DNA of 61,950 bases from Methanothrix sp. (GTDB taxonomy: Archaea; Halobacteriota; Methanosarcinia; Methanotrichales; Methanotrichaceae), in assembly GCF_026419855.1 (NCBI RefSeq), contig NZ_JAOAKP010000003.1, positions 1-61,950 on the forward strand. Direction: 5' to 3'. This document shows, piece by piece, positions 32,226 to 40,644 of the stretch (its first letter is position 1; each line of letters opens with the position of its first letter). The notes below the pieces were generated by a model, which had not been told where the DNA came from, ran no database searches, and saw only the letters and a program-made list of their open reading frames with translations. The position numbers and the translations under genes were made by a program.

Positions 32226-34718
32226 ATGGCGTTCTTTGTTCTGCTGCTCGCCCTAAGCGGATGCATCGACTCCCCAGGAGATGGCGTGAAGGTCATAACT
32301 GTGGGAGCCACAGATTGCAGGGGTCATATAGCAGACTTCAGCGGATCCGGGCCCACCAGGGATGGCAGAACTAAGCCGGATATCGTCGCCCCGGGGGTCA
32401 ACGTCATAGCATCAGCTCCTCTGGGGCTGAAGGATCTCAAGTATGTGGATACATACTATGCAAGATCATCGGGAACCTCGCTTTCAACGCCAGCAGTTGC
32501 AGGAGTTGCTGCACTTCTTCTCCAAAAGAATCCGTCGCTGAGCCCTGCCGGCGTGAAGGCTGCTCTGTTGAGGGGCGCGGTCCGTCTGAACAACACGCTC
32601 GGAGAGGAGTACGAGCCCTACTACCAGGGAGCTGGGCTTGTGAACGCCTATAACTCATACAGACTCCTGAGCGATGATCTGTGCGGTGTGATGCCGGACC
32701 GCTGGATTGTCGGTAGATGGGCGTTCATGAGCGGTGGGAAGGCGGTCTCTGCGGGTCTCGACTCGGGCGCTGACAGGCCGCAGAAGAAGATATATGCGCT
32801 CGCGCCGGGCGACGAGGACTGGACCACAAGGTTTGTGTTCTTCACAGATAGAGCGCGCGAGAACCTGAGCGTTTCTGTGACAGGGGATGTCAAGGGGTGG
32901 ATAACAGTCATGGATCTGCCGGAATCTCTGGCGGAAAACAGCCATGCCGTCTTTGGAGCTAGCATAAAGGTGCCTAACGGGACCGCAGCCGGGGTTTACA
33001 CCGGTTCGGTGGAGATCTGCGAGAAGGGCAAACCCATAATCTCGGTGCCAGTGCGCGTTGAGATCGCAGCGCCCCTGATCATGGTGATGGGAAGTGCATC
33101 CGTGGCTGATGAGATCTCGCCCGGATCCTGGCGATACTACTATCTTGATGTGCCGCTCGGGACGCAGCAGATCAGGAGCAGGCTGAGCTGGTCAGGCAGC
33201 TCAGACATGGATCTGTTCCTCCTCGCGCCAACGAGCGAGTACTATCATGAGAATTCTCTGAATGGCATGGAGGAGTCTGTTCTCAGCAACCCTGCCTCAG
33301 GCAGATGGATCCTGGCGGTGCATCAGAGGAATGCAAGCTCCCCTGAGAGATACCTGCTCAGGGTCGAGAGGTCTTTTGTGAGGAGCGAGCCGGGTGCATG
33401 GAATGCTGGCACTGTGGTGCCCGGCGGAGAGGCATATGCTACGATACTGCTCCAGAACGAGGGTCTTCCGCTCAAAAATATCAGCTACAGCGGCATCGTG
33501 GAGAACAGCACATCGTTCAGCATAGAAGGTTACGTGAGCGAGAGGCTCTCCTGGACCGCAAAGTTCGATGTCCCTGAGGATGTGAGGCGGCTCTCTCTCA
33601 GACTGCTCTGGGATAATCCGGAGAGCGATCTCGATCTCAGGCTTTATGCGCCGAACGGGAGGCTTGCGGCGCGATCAGAGGGCTATGAGAGCACCGAGGA
33701 GATCCAGGTCTACGATCCCCCTCCTGGAAGCTGGACTGTAGTAGTCATAGGCTATGATGTATTCTCCGATAAACAGAACTTCGAGCTTGTAACAACGCTG
33801 CACACCAGGGAGCCATGGGGATGGCTCGATGTCCTGGGCCCTGACGAAATTCAGCCTGGTACTGCCGCAAACGTAAACCTCACGCTCAGAGTGCCTTCGG
33901 ATGCACCAGGAAAAGAGGTCCGCGGATACCTAGAAATTCGAGGGGATAACAGCTCACTCGAGATACCTGTCGTGGTCACGGTCGCAGGCGCCTCTGTGGT
34001 GGGTGTGGACGGCATCAGCTTTGAAGATGATGATAACAATGGATTTATAGATACTCTCTCTATAAAGATCGCGTTGAACGCTTCTGTTCCGGGCGTTTAC
34101 AGAGCTGAGGGCGGGCTCTTCGACTGCTCTGGCAGGATGATAAAATGGATGAGCGGATCTGCGTCGGTCCGCGGCACCGGCAGCATCGAGCTCAGGGCCA
34201 GCGGCAGAGATATATGGAAGAGCGGTGGCTGTGGCCCTCTCCACCTCAGAGATATCATCCTCTACGGCGAGGATGGCGATGTTTTGGAGGAGTACAACCA
34301 GACGACGATCATCGAGAGAAATCCGTCTGACTTCCAGCCACCTAAGGCATACTTCAGCATGAGCTTTGCAGATATGAGCGAGCGTGCTGCGGGGAGGATA
34401 AGCAGCATCATTATCGGTGTCGGGGTGACGGTCAACGTCCCCGGAACCTACACGATCACAGCCAGGCTCAGGAACGACGATGGCGATGTGATAGGTGAGG
34501 TCGCGAACACCACATCACTGAGAAAGGGAAACAGCACCGTCGCTCTCAGGTTCAACCCGACAAAGTTCGTCATGCTCGGAGAGCGCTCACGCATTCATCT
34601 GACAGATCTCACCCTCAGCTCAGGAGATGAGGTGCTCGACAGGATCGATGAGGCCTGGTCAAGCAGCCCGATGGATCCAGCGGATTTCACGAGCGAGAGG
34701 GCGATGGTCTCGATCTGA
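32226..34718 (+). CDS. Subtilase (S8) C-terminal part with pre-peptidase-type domains
   Basis: An 830-residue continuation of the protease in the +1 frame. VKVITVGATD and the catalytic Ser in SSGTSLSTPAVAGVAALL complete the S8 core. Downstream are two beta-sandwich domains of the PPC type (SDMDLFLLAPTSEY..., SDLDLRLYAPNGR...) and a further segment with an acidic DDDNNGFIDT motif. From ATG 32226 the first residues read MAFFVLLLALSGC, which by chance or design looks like a lipoprotein signal with a lipobox. At least one frame change separates it from the N-terminal part. The C-terminus lacks a sorting signal. Confidence 0.72.
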   Translation: MAFFVLLLALSGCIDSPGDGVKVITVGATDCRGHIADFSGSGPTRDGRTKPDIVAPGVNVIASAPLGLKDLKYVDTYYARSSGTSLSTPAVAGVAALLLQKNPSLSPAGVKAALLRGAVRLNNTLGEEYEPYYQGAGLVNAYNSYRLLSDDLCGVMPDRWIVGRWAFMSGGKAVSAGLDSGADRPQKKIYALAPGDEDWTTRFVFFTDRARENLSVSVTGDVKGWITVMDLPESLAENSHAVFGASIKVPNGTAAGVYTGSVEICEKGKPIISVPVRVEIAAPLIMVMGSASVADEISPGSWRYYYLDVPLGTQQIRSRLSWSGSSDMDLFLLAPTSEYYHENSLNGMEESVLSNPASGRWILAVHQRNASSPERYLLRVERSFVRSEPGAWNAGTVVPGGEAYATILLQNEGLPLKNISYSGIVENSTSFSIEGYVSERLSWTAKFDVPEDVRRLSLRLLWDNPESDLDLRLYAPNGRLAARSEGYESTEEIQVYDPPPGSWTVVVIGYDVFSDKQNFELVTTLHTREPWGWLDVLGPDEIQPGTAANVNLTLRVPSDAPGKEVRGYLEIRGDNSSLEIPVVVTVAGASVVGVDGISFEDDDNNGFIDTLSIKIALNASVPGVYRAEGGLFDCSGRMIKWMSGSASVRGTGSIELRASGRDIWKSGGCGPLHLRDIILYGEDGDVLEEYNQTTIIERNPSDFQPPKAYFSMSFADMSERAAGRISSIIIGVGVTVNVPGTYTITARLRNDDGDVIGEVANTTSLRKGNSTVALRFNPTKFVMLGERSRIHLTDLTLSSGDEVLDRIDEAWSSSPMDPADFTSERAMVSI

Positions 34719-34897
34719 GAACTCATGCGGACTGTCTCCTGAGCTCGTCACATCTGAGTCGAGAAGAAGCCCAGAATTCAACTCAAACACGATCTCACAT
34801 GTGACGACGACAAGCATCCTCTGCTCTTGTCCGCTGAGTCCAGATAGAGCCATTCATGTGTTCCTGGCGGATGATCTACAAACAGATCAGAGCATAA

Positions 34898-35047
34898 TCA
34901 CTTCTTGAACTCGGTGTAGCCGCATCTGCCACAGCTCATCCTGTCCTTGTGCTCCGCGAGAAAGACGCCATTACCGCACCTCGGACAGATGGGCTTTCGT
35001 GCCTTTATGGTCTCCCCGCTGAGCTGGTAGTATCTGTGCACAGCCAT
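34898..35047 (-). CDS. rps27ae: Ribosomal protein S27ae
   Basis: A 49-residue zinc-ribbon ribosomal protein of the small subunit. The four zinc cysteines are in PICPRCGNG and [11 protein letters not shown], and the N-terminus [11 protein letters not shown] is typical. It is encoded with no gap after S24e (next upstream gene on this strand) and is the last gene of the aIF2-gamma operon. Confidence 0.92.
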   Translation of the reverse strand: MAVHRYYQLSGETIKARKPICPRCGNGVFLAEHKDRMSCGRCGYTEFKK

Positions 35048-35347
35048 CTAGCTGGCCTCCTTCTGCTCTGAGAAGACGTTTCTCTTCACTATATGCGGAT
35101 TCTCCACCTGCCTCATACGCTCCTCGGTCTCGTAGATCCTCGCATGGGCTATGCTCTCCCTCTTTCCGAACAGGCTGTTCATCTTTCTTATGACAACCAG
35201 TCCCGGCCTCGAGTCCTTTATGGCTGCAAGCCTCTCCAGGACGCTCTTCCTTGTTGGCGTCGAACCCTCACTGTGTATAACCTTAAGCACGATCTCCCGT
35301 CTCTTCAGCAGCGGATTCTCGCGCTCGCTCAAGATCTCTATATCCAT
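35048..35347 (-). CDS. rps24e: Ribosomal protein S24e
   Basis: A 99-residue small-subunit ribosomal protein. It starts MDIEILSERENPLLKRREI, then has the signature STPTRKSVLERLAA and VIRKMNSLFGKRESIAHARIYET. ATG 35347 is chosen over an upstream in-frame start because it gives the conserved N-terminus. The C-terminus KRNVFSEQKEAS ends next to S27ae, and the two proteins are commonly paired in archaea. Confidence 0.92.
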   Translation of the reverse strand: MDIEILSERENPLLKRREIVLKVIHSEGSTPTRKSVLERLAAIKDSRPGLVVIRKMNSLFGKRESIAHARIYETEERMRQVENPHIVKRNVFSEQKEAS

Positions 35348-35373
35348 AATCGGATCACCTTCCTCCACATCTC

Positions 35374-35910
35374 TTAAACCTTTTCTTTAACGATCATTCT
35401 TTCAAGAATGCCCTTAATCTCACTCTTCTTCTCAGGTGTGACCATGACAAGAACACTTCCCACAGACGGCTGGCCGTAAACGACAGCAGATCCGAGTGGT
35501 GCGTAGAGTATCGCGGGCAGGGCCGCCAGGTCCTCCTCGCCATCGACTATGATCTCGGTGGGCGTGCATCCATTCAGCGATTCCCGCACTGCCTCCAGAA
35601 GATCATCTGTGATGGTACCAGGCGGATTCTCGACCGTCACAACCCTGTAGCTTCCCTCGAGATGCCTCCGCTTGATGCTGTCCTCGACAGGGGACCTCTT
35701 GGTCTTGTGATCGACTATCATCAGGTCAGGCGTGAAGGACGCCTTGAGGATGTAGAACGTGGTTATATCCCCAACCGCGATCAGCCTCTTCGCGCCTCTA
35801 AGATGCTCTGCCATCCTCTCGACGCACTCGACCCCCTGGCACCGGTAGAGGATTCCAAGAGGCTCCTTCAGCTCCTCGCGCATCTCCGCGGGAAGTACAA
35901 GAACTCTCAA
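35374..35910 (-). CDS. GTP-dependent dephospho-CoA kinase
   Basis: A 178-residue protein of the archaeal DUF359 family, shown in other archaea to be the GTP-dependent dephospho-CoA kinase that completes CoA synthesis. Typical segments are LIAVGDITTFYIL, LMIVDHKTKRSP and IIVDGEEDLAALPAILYAPLGSAVVYGQP, the last being the signature for nucleotide binding and catalysis. It follows spt4 by 1 nt in an operon of transcription and translation genes, the usual archaeal setting. Confidence 0.88.
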   Translation of the reverse strand: MRVLVLPAEMREELKEPLGILYRCQGVECVERMAEHLRGAKRLIAVGDITTFYILKASFTPDLMIVDHKTKRSPVEDSIKRRHLEGSYRVVTVENPPGTITDDLLEAVRESLNGCTPTEIIVDGEEDLAALPAILYAPLGSAVVYGQPSVGSVLVMVTPEKKSEIKGILERMIVKEKV

Positions 35911-35911
35911 G

Positions 35912-36097
35912 CTATCGCACCTTCAGAGCGTATCTTCCGGGCAGCGTTATGCCCAGCTTTGCGGCAACCTCCGAGCCCTTCGGATCTATGACCACGACGT
36001 ATCCTGCCCAGTCCTTGCTCAGCGAGGACGATCCGCAGATCGGGCAGACCAGCCCCTCCACGATCCTGTGACACTCACGACATGCCTGCTCGGTCAT
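35912..36097 (-). CDS. spt4: Transcription elongation factor Spt4 (RpoE2)
   Basis: A 61-residue zinc protein. The zinc site is CRECHRI...CPICGSSS, followed by LSKDWAGYVVVIDPKGSEVAAKLGI, the surface that pairs with the NGN domain of Spt5. With Spt5 it clamps RNA polymerase for processive elongation. It overlaps the rpo7 gene by 4 nt, as is usual in archaea. Confidence 0.93.
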   Translation of the reverse strand: MTEQACRECHRIVEGLVCPICGSSSLSKDWAGYVVVIDPKGSEVAAKLGITLPGRYALKVR

Positions 36098-36708
36098 TCA
36101 GCCTCCGCCTTCTGCTCAGCGCTCTCGCTCTTCTTCACAGGCTCCTTTGCCTCCTGTGCCTCGCCACGCCGCAGTGCCTCGAGCCACTCGATCTTTCCCA
36201 GGCCTATCTGGCGCATCGTGAGCCCGATCTTGCTCCCCCTGGGATCCTTCTCGTTCAGGCTCACAGCGATTATCCTCGCGCGGACCCTGTCGCCCTCGGC
36301 CAGGAACTTGTTTGTGTCCTTGCTCACAAGCCTGGCGTTCTTCTCATCGTAGGCCATGTACTCGTCCGTGATCTGGCTCACGTGGAGCAGACCATCGAAC
36401 GGCCCTATGCTCACGAACGCGCCGAACTTGACTATCTCGACGACCTCCCCCTCCACGACCTCCTGCATCTCTGGCTTGAAAACAATAGCATCGAACACAA
36501 CATCATAATACACAGCGCCGTCGCCAGCTATTATGCGACCCTCTCCTATGCTGTCAACGCCGAGGATTGCCACGATGGCGCCCAGCGTCCTGTCGACCCT
36601 CGCCTCGTACTTGGTCCGTAGGGCCATCTCCACCGCGTCATTCAAGGGGTTGCCCATATCCTCAGGGGGTATCCTCACTACACCCTCAAGCTTCATCCTT
36701 CTGTACAT
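36094..36708 (-). CDS. rpo7: RNA polymerase subunit Rpo7 (RpoE)
   Basis: A 204-residue stalk subunit of archaeal RNA polymerase, partner of Rpo4. The N-terminal RNP-like domain runs to about residue 80 and the S1 RNA-binding domain begins VEGEVVEIVKFGAFVSIGPFDGLLHVSQI. The last ~25 residues (ALRRGEAQEAKEPVKKSESAEQKAEAE) form a charged tail longer than in most homologues. It overlaps spt4 downstream and the PIN-domain gene upstream by one base. Confidence 0.93.
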   Translation of the reverse strand: MYRRMKLEGVVRIPPEDMGNPLNDAVEMALRTKYEARVDRTLGAIVAILGVDSIGEGRIIAGDGAVYYDVVFDAIVFKPEMQEVVEGEVVEIVKFGAFVSIGPFDGLLHVSQITDEYMAYDEKNARLVSKDTNKFLAEGDRVRARIIAVSLNEKDPRGSKIGLTMRQIGLGKIEWLEALRRGEAQEAKEPVKKSESAEQKAEAE

Positions 36709-37091
36709 CAGAACCTCCCCTGCGCATCGATCTCGAGGTACTGGCTCTGGCGCAGGTAGATAACCGTGATGCCTCTCTTAGATAACCTTTTCCTGAGATC
36801 CTTATCTCCCGTGAGCACTGCGGCTCCGGTCTCTGATGCGAGCCTCTCCAGGACATCATCCGCATCTCCATCAGCATCCAGGATTCTGCATCTGGAGAGG
36901 AGACCGAGCGCCACGCTTGCAGCGCGCTTGTCTCTTCCTTTGTCTGCAAGCTTCGCGATCGCCTTGAGCTCCTTGATCACAGCTGTGGGAACCAGGTACT
37001 CGAAGTACCCCAGCCTCTCGAGCTCGGAGAATATATCAACACCGAACTGCTCGGGCATCATCAGAGCGTTTGTATCCAGGAGGACCTTCAA
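36708..37091 (-). CDS. PIN-domain ribonuclease, Fcf1/Utp24-like
   Basis: A 127-residue PIN domain with the acidic metal site: Asp6 in LLDTNALM, Glu in VIKELKAIA, and Asp residues in DADDVLERLA and LTGDKDLRKRL. In archaea this gene often lies between rpo7 and aIF2-gamma, and relatives (Fcf1/Utp24, Nob1-like) cleave pre-rRNA. No antitoxin gene is adjacent, so a rRNA-processing role is preferred over a VapC toxin; this is inference from context. Confidence 0.8.
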   Translation of the reverse strand: MKVLLDTNALMMPEQFGVDIFSELERLGYFEYLVPTAVIKELKAIAKLADKGRDKRAASVALGLLSRCRILDADGDADDVLERLASETGAAVLTGDKDLRKRLSKRGITVIYLRQSQYLEIDAQGRF

Positions 37092-37104
37092 ACACCCTCT
37101 ACCT

Positions 37105-38334
37105 CTAGGAGACTATGGTTCCGACGCCGATCAGACGCCATCTGGCCCCGATGCGCCTGCTGACCGCAACCCTGTCCCCCACCTCTGCGCACACCGGCCT
37201 CTTGAGCTGTACCTGGACCTGGCCGCTCTCCCTCGCGCTCGTAACAACTCCGACGGTCGTCGCTGTGCCCACGTTGAGCATAAGTGGCTCGCTTGTGTGT
37301 ATCGGCTCGACAGCTGCCTCCTCCATGGACCCAACCACCCTGTCCAGGAGCTTCATGTCCATGACGAAGCTGTGCCAAACGGGAGGAAGCTTCCCAGGAG
37401 CCCCCGCGACCTGTCCAACCAGGTTATCGCTCTTCGTTATCGCAGGGTCAAGGTTTGTCCCGACGCCGATCAGACCTCCTGGGGTGACCTCTGCGACGTC
37501 CTCACCGCCTGCTCTCAGGTTCGTTACCTTGGTCTGTATCGGAACCCACTGCTTCTTGCCCTCCGCCTCGACCAGCCTGCCGGGGACGATCTCAAGCTTG
37601 TCGCCCTTCCTAAGGACGCCCTGGCTCAGGGAGCCACCGACGACTCCGCCAACCAGGTTCTCGACCGATGCTCCGGGGCGATTGACATCGAACGATCTCG
37701 CGATCTTAAGCAACGGCGGCTTCTTGGTGTCCCTGGATGGCGTGGGGATGACCTCCTCTATCGCCTGGATCACCATGTCTATGTTTATGTTCTGCTGAGC
37801 CGATATCGGCACCACAGGAGCGTTCTCAGCAACCGTGCCCTTGACAAAGGCCTTTATCTGCCTGTAGTGCTCCAGCACCTCCTCCTTTGAGACGAGGTCT
37901 ATCTTGTTCTGCACGATGACTATCTTGTCTATCCCTGTTATGTTCAGGGCCATGAGATGCTCCTTCGTCTGGGGCTGGGGGCATGGCTCATTGGCCGCTA
38001 TAACCAGTACTGCCCCGTCCATTATCGCAGCCCCACAGAGCATCGTGGCCATGAGAGTTTCGTGCCCTGGGGAGTCCACGAAGGAGACTGTTCTTAGAAC
38101 GTTGGTCGGGGATCCGCAGTGCTTGCATACCTCGTCCACTGTGTAGCAGTCTGGCGCTGGGCAGTTCGGGCACCTCCTGAAGGTAGCATCTGCATAGCCA
38201 AGCCGTATCGATATGCCTCTCTTTATTTCCTCGCTGTGCTGATCGGTCCATACGCCGGACAGTGCCTTTACCAGTGTGGTCTTCCCATGGTCCACATGGC
38301 CGACCATGCCTATGTTAACTTCCGGTTTTGGCAA
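37105..38334 (-). CDS. eif2g: Translation initiation factor aIF2 subunit gamma
   Basis: A 409-residue GTPase that carries initiator Met-tRNA to the ribosome. The G1 motif [10 protein letters not shown] lies close to the N-terminus, G3 is DSPGHE, G4 is NKID, and the zinc knuckle is CPNCPAPDC...CKHC. I start at TTG 38334, which gives [17 protein letters not shown] and has a strong GAGGAG 8 nt upstream; a GTG at 38379 would be longer but overlaps the promoter. It is the first gene of the operon reading to S27ae. Confidence 0.93.
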   Translation of the reverse strand: MPKPEVNIGMVGHVDHGKTTLVKALSGVWTDQHSEEIKRGISIRLGYADATFRRCPNCPAPDCYTVDEVCKHCGSPTNVLRTVSFVDSPGHETLMATMLCGAAIMDGAVLVIAANEPCPQPQTKEHLMALNITGIDKIVIVQNKIDLVSKEEVLEHYRQIKAFVKGTVAENAPVVPISAQQNINIDMVIQAIEEVIPTPSRDTKKPPLLKIARSFDVNRPGASVENLVGGVVGGSLSQGVLRKGDKLEIVPGRLVEAEGKKQWVPIQTKVTNLRAGGEDVAEVTPGGLIGVGTNLDPAITKSDNLVGQVAGAPGKLPPVWHSFVMDMKLLDRVVGSMEEAAVEPIHTSEPLMLNVGTATTVGVVTSARESGQVQVQLKRPVCAEVGDRVAVSRRIGARWRLIGVGTIVS

Positions 38335-38379
38335 TTTTGGATCTCCTCGAGTATCGATGATGCTCCCTACAGCATACAC

Positions 38380-38390
38380 TATATAAATAC
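38380..38390 (-). promoter_or_regulatory. TATA box of the aIF2-gamma operon
   Basis: On the minus strand this reads GTATTTATATA. Transcription should begin about 25 nt downstream near 38355, leaving a short leader with the GAGGAG site before TTG 38334. This supports the shorter aIF2-gamma start. Confidence 0.6.
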
Positions 38391-38404
38391 TTCACGAACA
38401 GCTC

Positions 38405-39208
38405 TCAGGCGTAGCCTGCGTATGCGTCTCTAATCTTGCTCCTTATCTCGGAGACGAATATCCTGTAGCTGTTCTGCGTGAACCCCTTCCATCCGACGAA
38501 CTCCTCATAGAGGCCTGCACCGAACGCCTCCTCATCCGCAGTGGTGCTTGGGGTCCCGAAGCGTCTCAGGATCGAGAAGTTCTCCTCAAGATACAGCAGA
38601 AGGGCCATCTCCAGGTACGGTCTGGGCAGCAGAGGCTGCGTCTCGATCAGCTCCAGAAAGAGCCTTTCGTCCTCTCTCAGATCATCTGGGGTGATGTTCA
38701 GCCTTCCAATGCGCTCTGAATCGTAGGTCCTGATCTCTGAACCCAGATCTCTTGTTATATCCTCGAATATCCTGGCCACCTCTAGCTCGTGCTCAAGTGT
38801 GAATAAAAGCATCTTCTCCGTTGCCCTCTCAGCATAGCTTTTGTTCAGAGAGATCATCGAGAACCAAAGACCCCTGTAGTACATCCGCCTGCTCATCGAG
38901 ATCGAAAAGTCGAGCGCATTGCTCCTTTCACCAAGCGAGGGAAAGAAATTTATCGTGTCTGTCTCTAAAAATATGTGCTTGTCCATATCCTCACGCTGCA
39001 GTCTCTTCATACGATCGATGGTGGAGAGCTCGCGAAACACCTCCAGCGGGTCCTCGAGCCTGCTATACTCGCCCAGCAGACGATCCCGCTCAGGCTTTGA
39101 CAGGCGTGCCATCCTGCCGCCGACCTTTCCTGCAACAGACCGTATCCACTTTATGTACTCCATCTCGAAGAGTGCTCTGTCCATGCTCACATCTCGCAGG
39201 TTTCTCAT
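38405..39208 (-). CDS. Conserved-looking helical protein, unknown function
   Basis: A 267-residue protein I do not recognise. It is mainly helical, with acidic and arginine-rich stretches. Notable segments are MYYRGLWFSMISLNKSYAERATEKMLLFTLEHELEVARI, whose HELE may be a metal or ferritin-like helix, and the C-terminal FVSEIRSKIRDAYAGYA. No signal peptide or membrane helix. ATG 39208 lies about 25 nt past a TAAATACTT box, so the mRNA may be leaderless; ATG 39184 is an alternative. It is divergent from the PC4-like gene. Confidence 0.65.
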   Translation of the reverse strand: MRNLRDVSMDRALFEMEYIKWIRSVAGKVGGRMARLSKPERDRLLGEYSRLEDPLEVFRELSTIDRMKRLQREDMDKHIFLETDTINFFPSLGERSNALDFSISMSRRMYYRGLWFSMISLNKSYAERATEKMLLFTLEHELEVARIFEDITRDLGSEIRTYDSERIGRLNITPDDLREDERLFLELIETQPLLPRPYLEMALLLYLEENFSILRRFGTPSTTADEEAFGAGLYEEFVGWKGFTQNSYRIFVSEIRSKIRDAYAGYA

Positions 39209-39265
39209 TCTGTACACGCACAAAGTATTTAGCACGAGCGGAGATCTTGGTCTGAGGTGAATTAG

Positions 39266-39487
39266 GTGGAGGAGGAGATCGGGAGGATCAGAAAGAACGA
39301 TAGCACGGAGGTCGTGATCAGGAAGACGGAGTTCAGGGGGTCTGTGGGAGTGGATATCAGGGAGTACCTGACCTCCGAGAGATACACTGGATGGTCTAAG
39401 AACGGCGTGCGAATACCCATAGAGCTGTGGGCAGAGTTCAAGGCGATCCTGGACAGGGTCGGGGCTGGAGCTGAGGGGAAGGCCTGA
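39266..39487 (+). CDS. PC4-like ssDNA-binding transcription coactivator
   Basis: A 73-residue protein resembling the PC4/p15 (SUB1) family, a single-stranded-DNA-binding fold. Strands read IGRIRKNDSTEVVIRKTEF, VGVDIREYL and GWSKNGVRIPIELWAEFKAILDRV, matching the core beta sheet and final helix. It is the length of a minimal PC4 core, without the serine-rich tail of eukaryotic PC4. GTG start after GGTGAATTAG. Likely to act at open DNA during transcription or repair. Confidence 0.72.
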   Translation: MEEEIGRIRKNDSTEVVIRKTEFRGSVGVDIREYLTSERYTGWSKNGVRIPIELWAEFKAILDRVGAGAEGKA

Positions 39488-39664
39488 GTCCGCATGCTTA
39501 ACCCCACTAATGGATGGCACCTTCCAGGAATCCGCAGTGCTCTCTGCCTGCTGTGTTGTTCATGGAGATTCCCAGGCCAGCTGGTCGATGGCTCGAATGG
39601 CCGGCCAAAGTCCCCTCCGTCGATCGCAACTCTTAAATCGGAATCTTCCTCAACACCATCCTGT

Positions 39665-39759
39665 GCCGCCGTGGCTTAGCCCGGTTAGAGCGGCTGATTC
39701 GTATGAGCCTCTGGCTCCGGTATATCAGCAGTTCATGGGTTCGAATCCCATCGGCGGCT
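39665..39759 (+). tRNA. tRNA-Thr(CGT) with 20-nt intron
   Basis: The acceptor stem is GCCGCCG/CGGCGGC with discriminator T, the archaeal threonine pattern. D-arm GCTTAGCCCGGTTAGAGC, anticodon stem GCTGA/TCAGC and T-arm TGGGTTCGAATCCCA are all present. The anticodon CGT is followed by A37 and then an inserted TGAGCCTCTGGCTCCGGTAT before position 38, the canonical archaeal intron site. The intron contains a GAGCC-tct-GGCTC hairpin suited to the splicing endonuclease. Splicing needs RtcB ligase, which is encoded at 59632 with archease. A TATA-like TCTTAAAT lies about 30 bp upstream. Confidence 0.9.
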
Positions 39760-40206
39760 TTATTCAGCACGTGATACGGATTTTCTGTGCTATTATGGCC
39801 TCAAGCATCATTTTCGGAAAGTTTATACCCTAAGAGCACAGAATGGAACATGGATGGGTAGCACTGAAGGGTAACTGACAGCATTACCTCCACAGGTTTG
39901 CGCCTTTTAGCTGCGCAGATACTTTCCTTCAACAAACAGAATTAGCTTTGCTGTTCAGTTATGAATATTATATTATAATAGTATATGATTGATCATGTTA
40001 CAGCATGGTCAATTTTTGCTGTGTTCAGTCCTATCAGATGACCGATGCACTTATATTGATCAGATTTAATTGCCTGCGTGTGGTTAGATTCGTTTGATAT
40101 CCTTTTTATAATATATAACATGAACTTAAGAAAGTTACCAAAAAATATAAATAATTCCAAGTAGATTTACTCTTACATCTAAAGGATGTATGGGTGGTGA
40201 AAAAAC
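39760..40206. promoter_or_regulatory. AT-rich region with promoter for the secreted-protein genes
   Basis: This 447 bp stretch has no supportable gene and is much more AT-rich than its surroundings. Strong TATA-like sequences are TTTTTATAATATATA (40104-40118) and AAATATAAATAA (about 40143-40154), each able to drive the gene at 40207 with a leader of roughly 30-70 nt. A GGGTGGTG ribosome-binding site (40193-40200) precedes the start. The strength of these signals suggests high expression. Confidence 0.55.
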
Positions 40207-40623
40207 ATGAAAGGAGCGATATTGCTGGCTGTGACACTGGCGCTGTTGACCACTGCCATGGCCCAGGACTTTGCCCCGATGGCTGGGATGGGTACATCCC
40301 AGACAGCGTTCATAGCTGCCAATGGAGTTTACTCCGCCGGCGGCGCAGGCTTTGCGTTCCCGGTAATTCCAGGACAGAATTACAACTACGATGACATCTA
40401 CTCCGCAGCAGGCCCAGATGTAGCAGTTGCGGCGTTCGGTGCAGTTGCGGCAAACACAAAGACGGTGACGAAGAACCAGGATGCAAACGCATGCTGTGCT
40501 GTTGACAACGCTGCACCGACGATCAACCTCGAGAGGATCGGACTCCCGCAGCAGGTTGCCCTCGGCGCTGGTGCCGGCAGCAGAGCTACAAACACAGTCA
40601 CAATAACCACACAGCAGAAGTGA
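40207..40623 (+). CDS. Secreted low-complexity protein
   Basis: A 138-residue protein with a clean signal peptide (GAILLAVTLALLTTAMAQ, cleavage near AMA-QD). The mature protein is rich in Ala, Gly, Asn and Thr, has few charges and contains adjacent cysteines ACCAVDN. The composition suggests a structural or surface-layer/sheath-associated protein. I do not recognise a family. It is preceded by a very strong promoter region and ribosome-binding site and followed 21 nt later by a second secreted protein. Confidence 0.72.
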   Translation: MKGAILLAVTLALLTTAMAQDFAPMAGMGTSQTAFIAANGVYSAGGAGFAFPVIPGQNYNYDDIYSAAGPDVAVAAFGAVAANTKTVTKNQDANACCAVDNAAPTINLERIGLPQQVALGAGAGSRATNTVTITTQQK

Positions 40624-40644
40624 GCAGGGGAGTAGCAGGAGGTC

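Noticed and set aside
36708-37091. PIN-domain protein as VapC toxin
   Set aside because: No antitoxin gene is adjacent and the setting between rpo7 and aIF2-gamma is a conserved housekeeping position.
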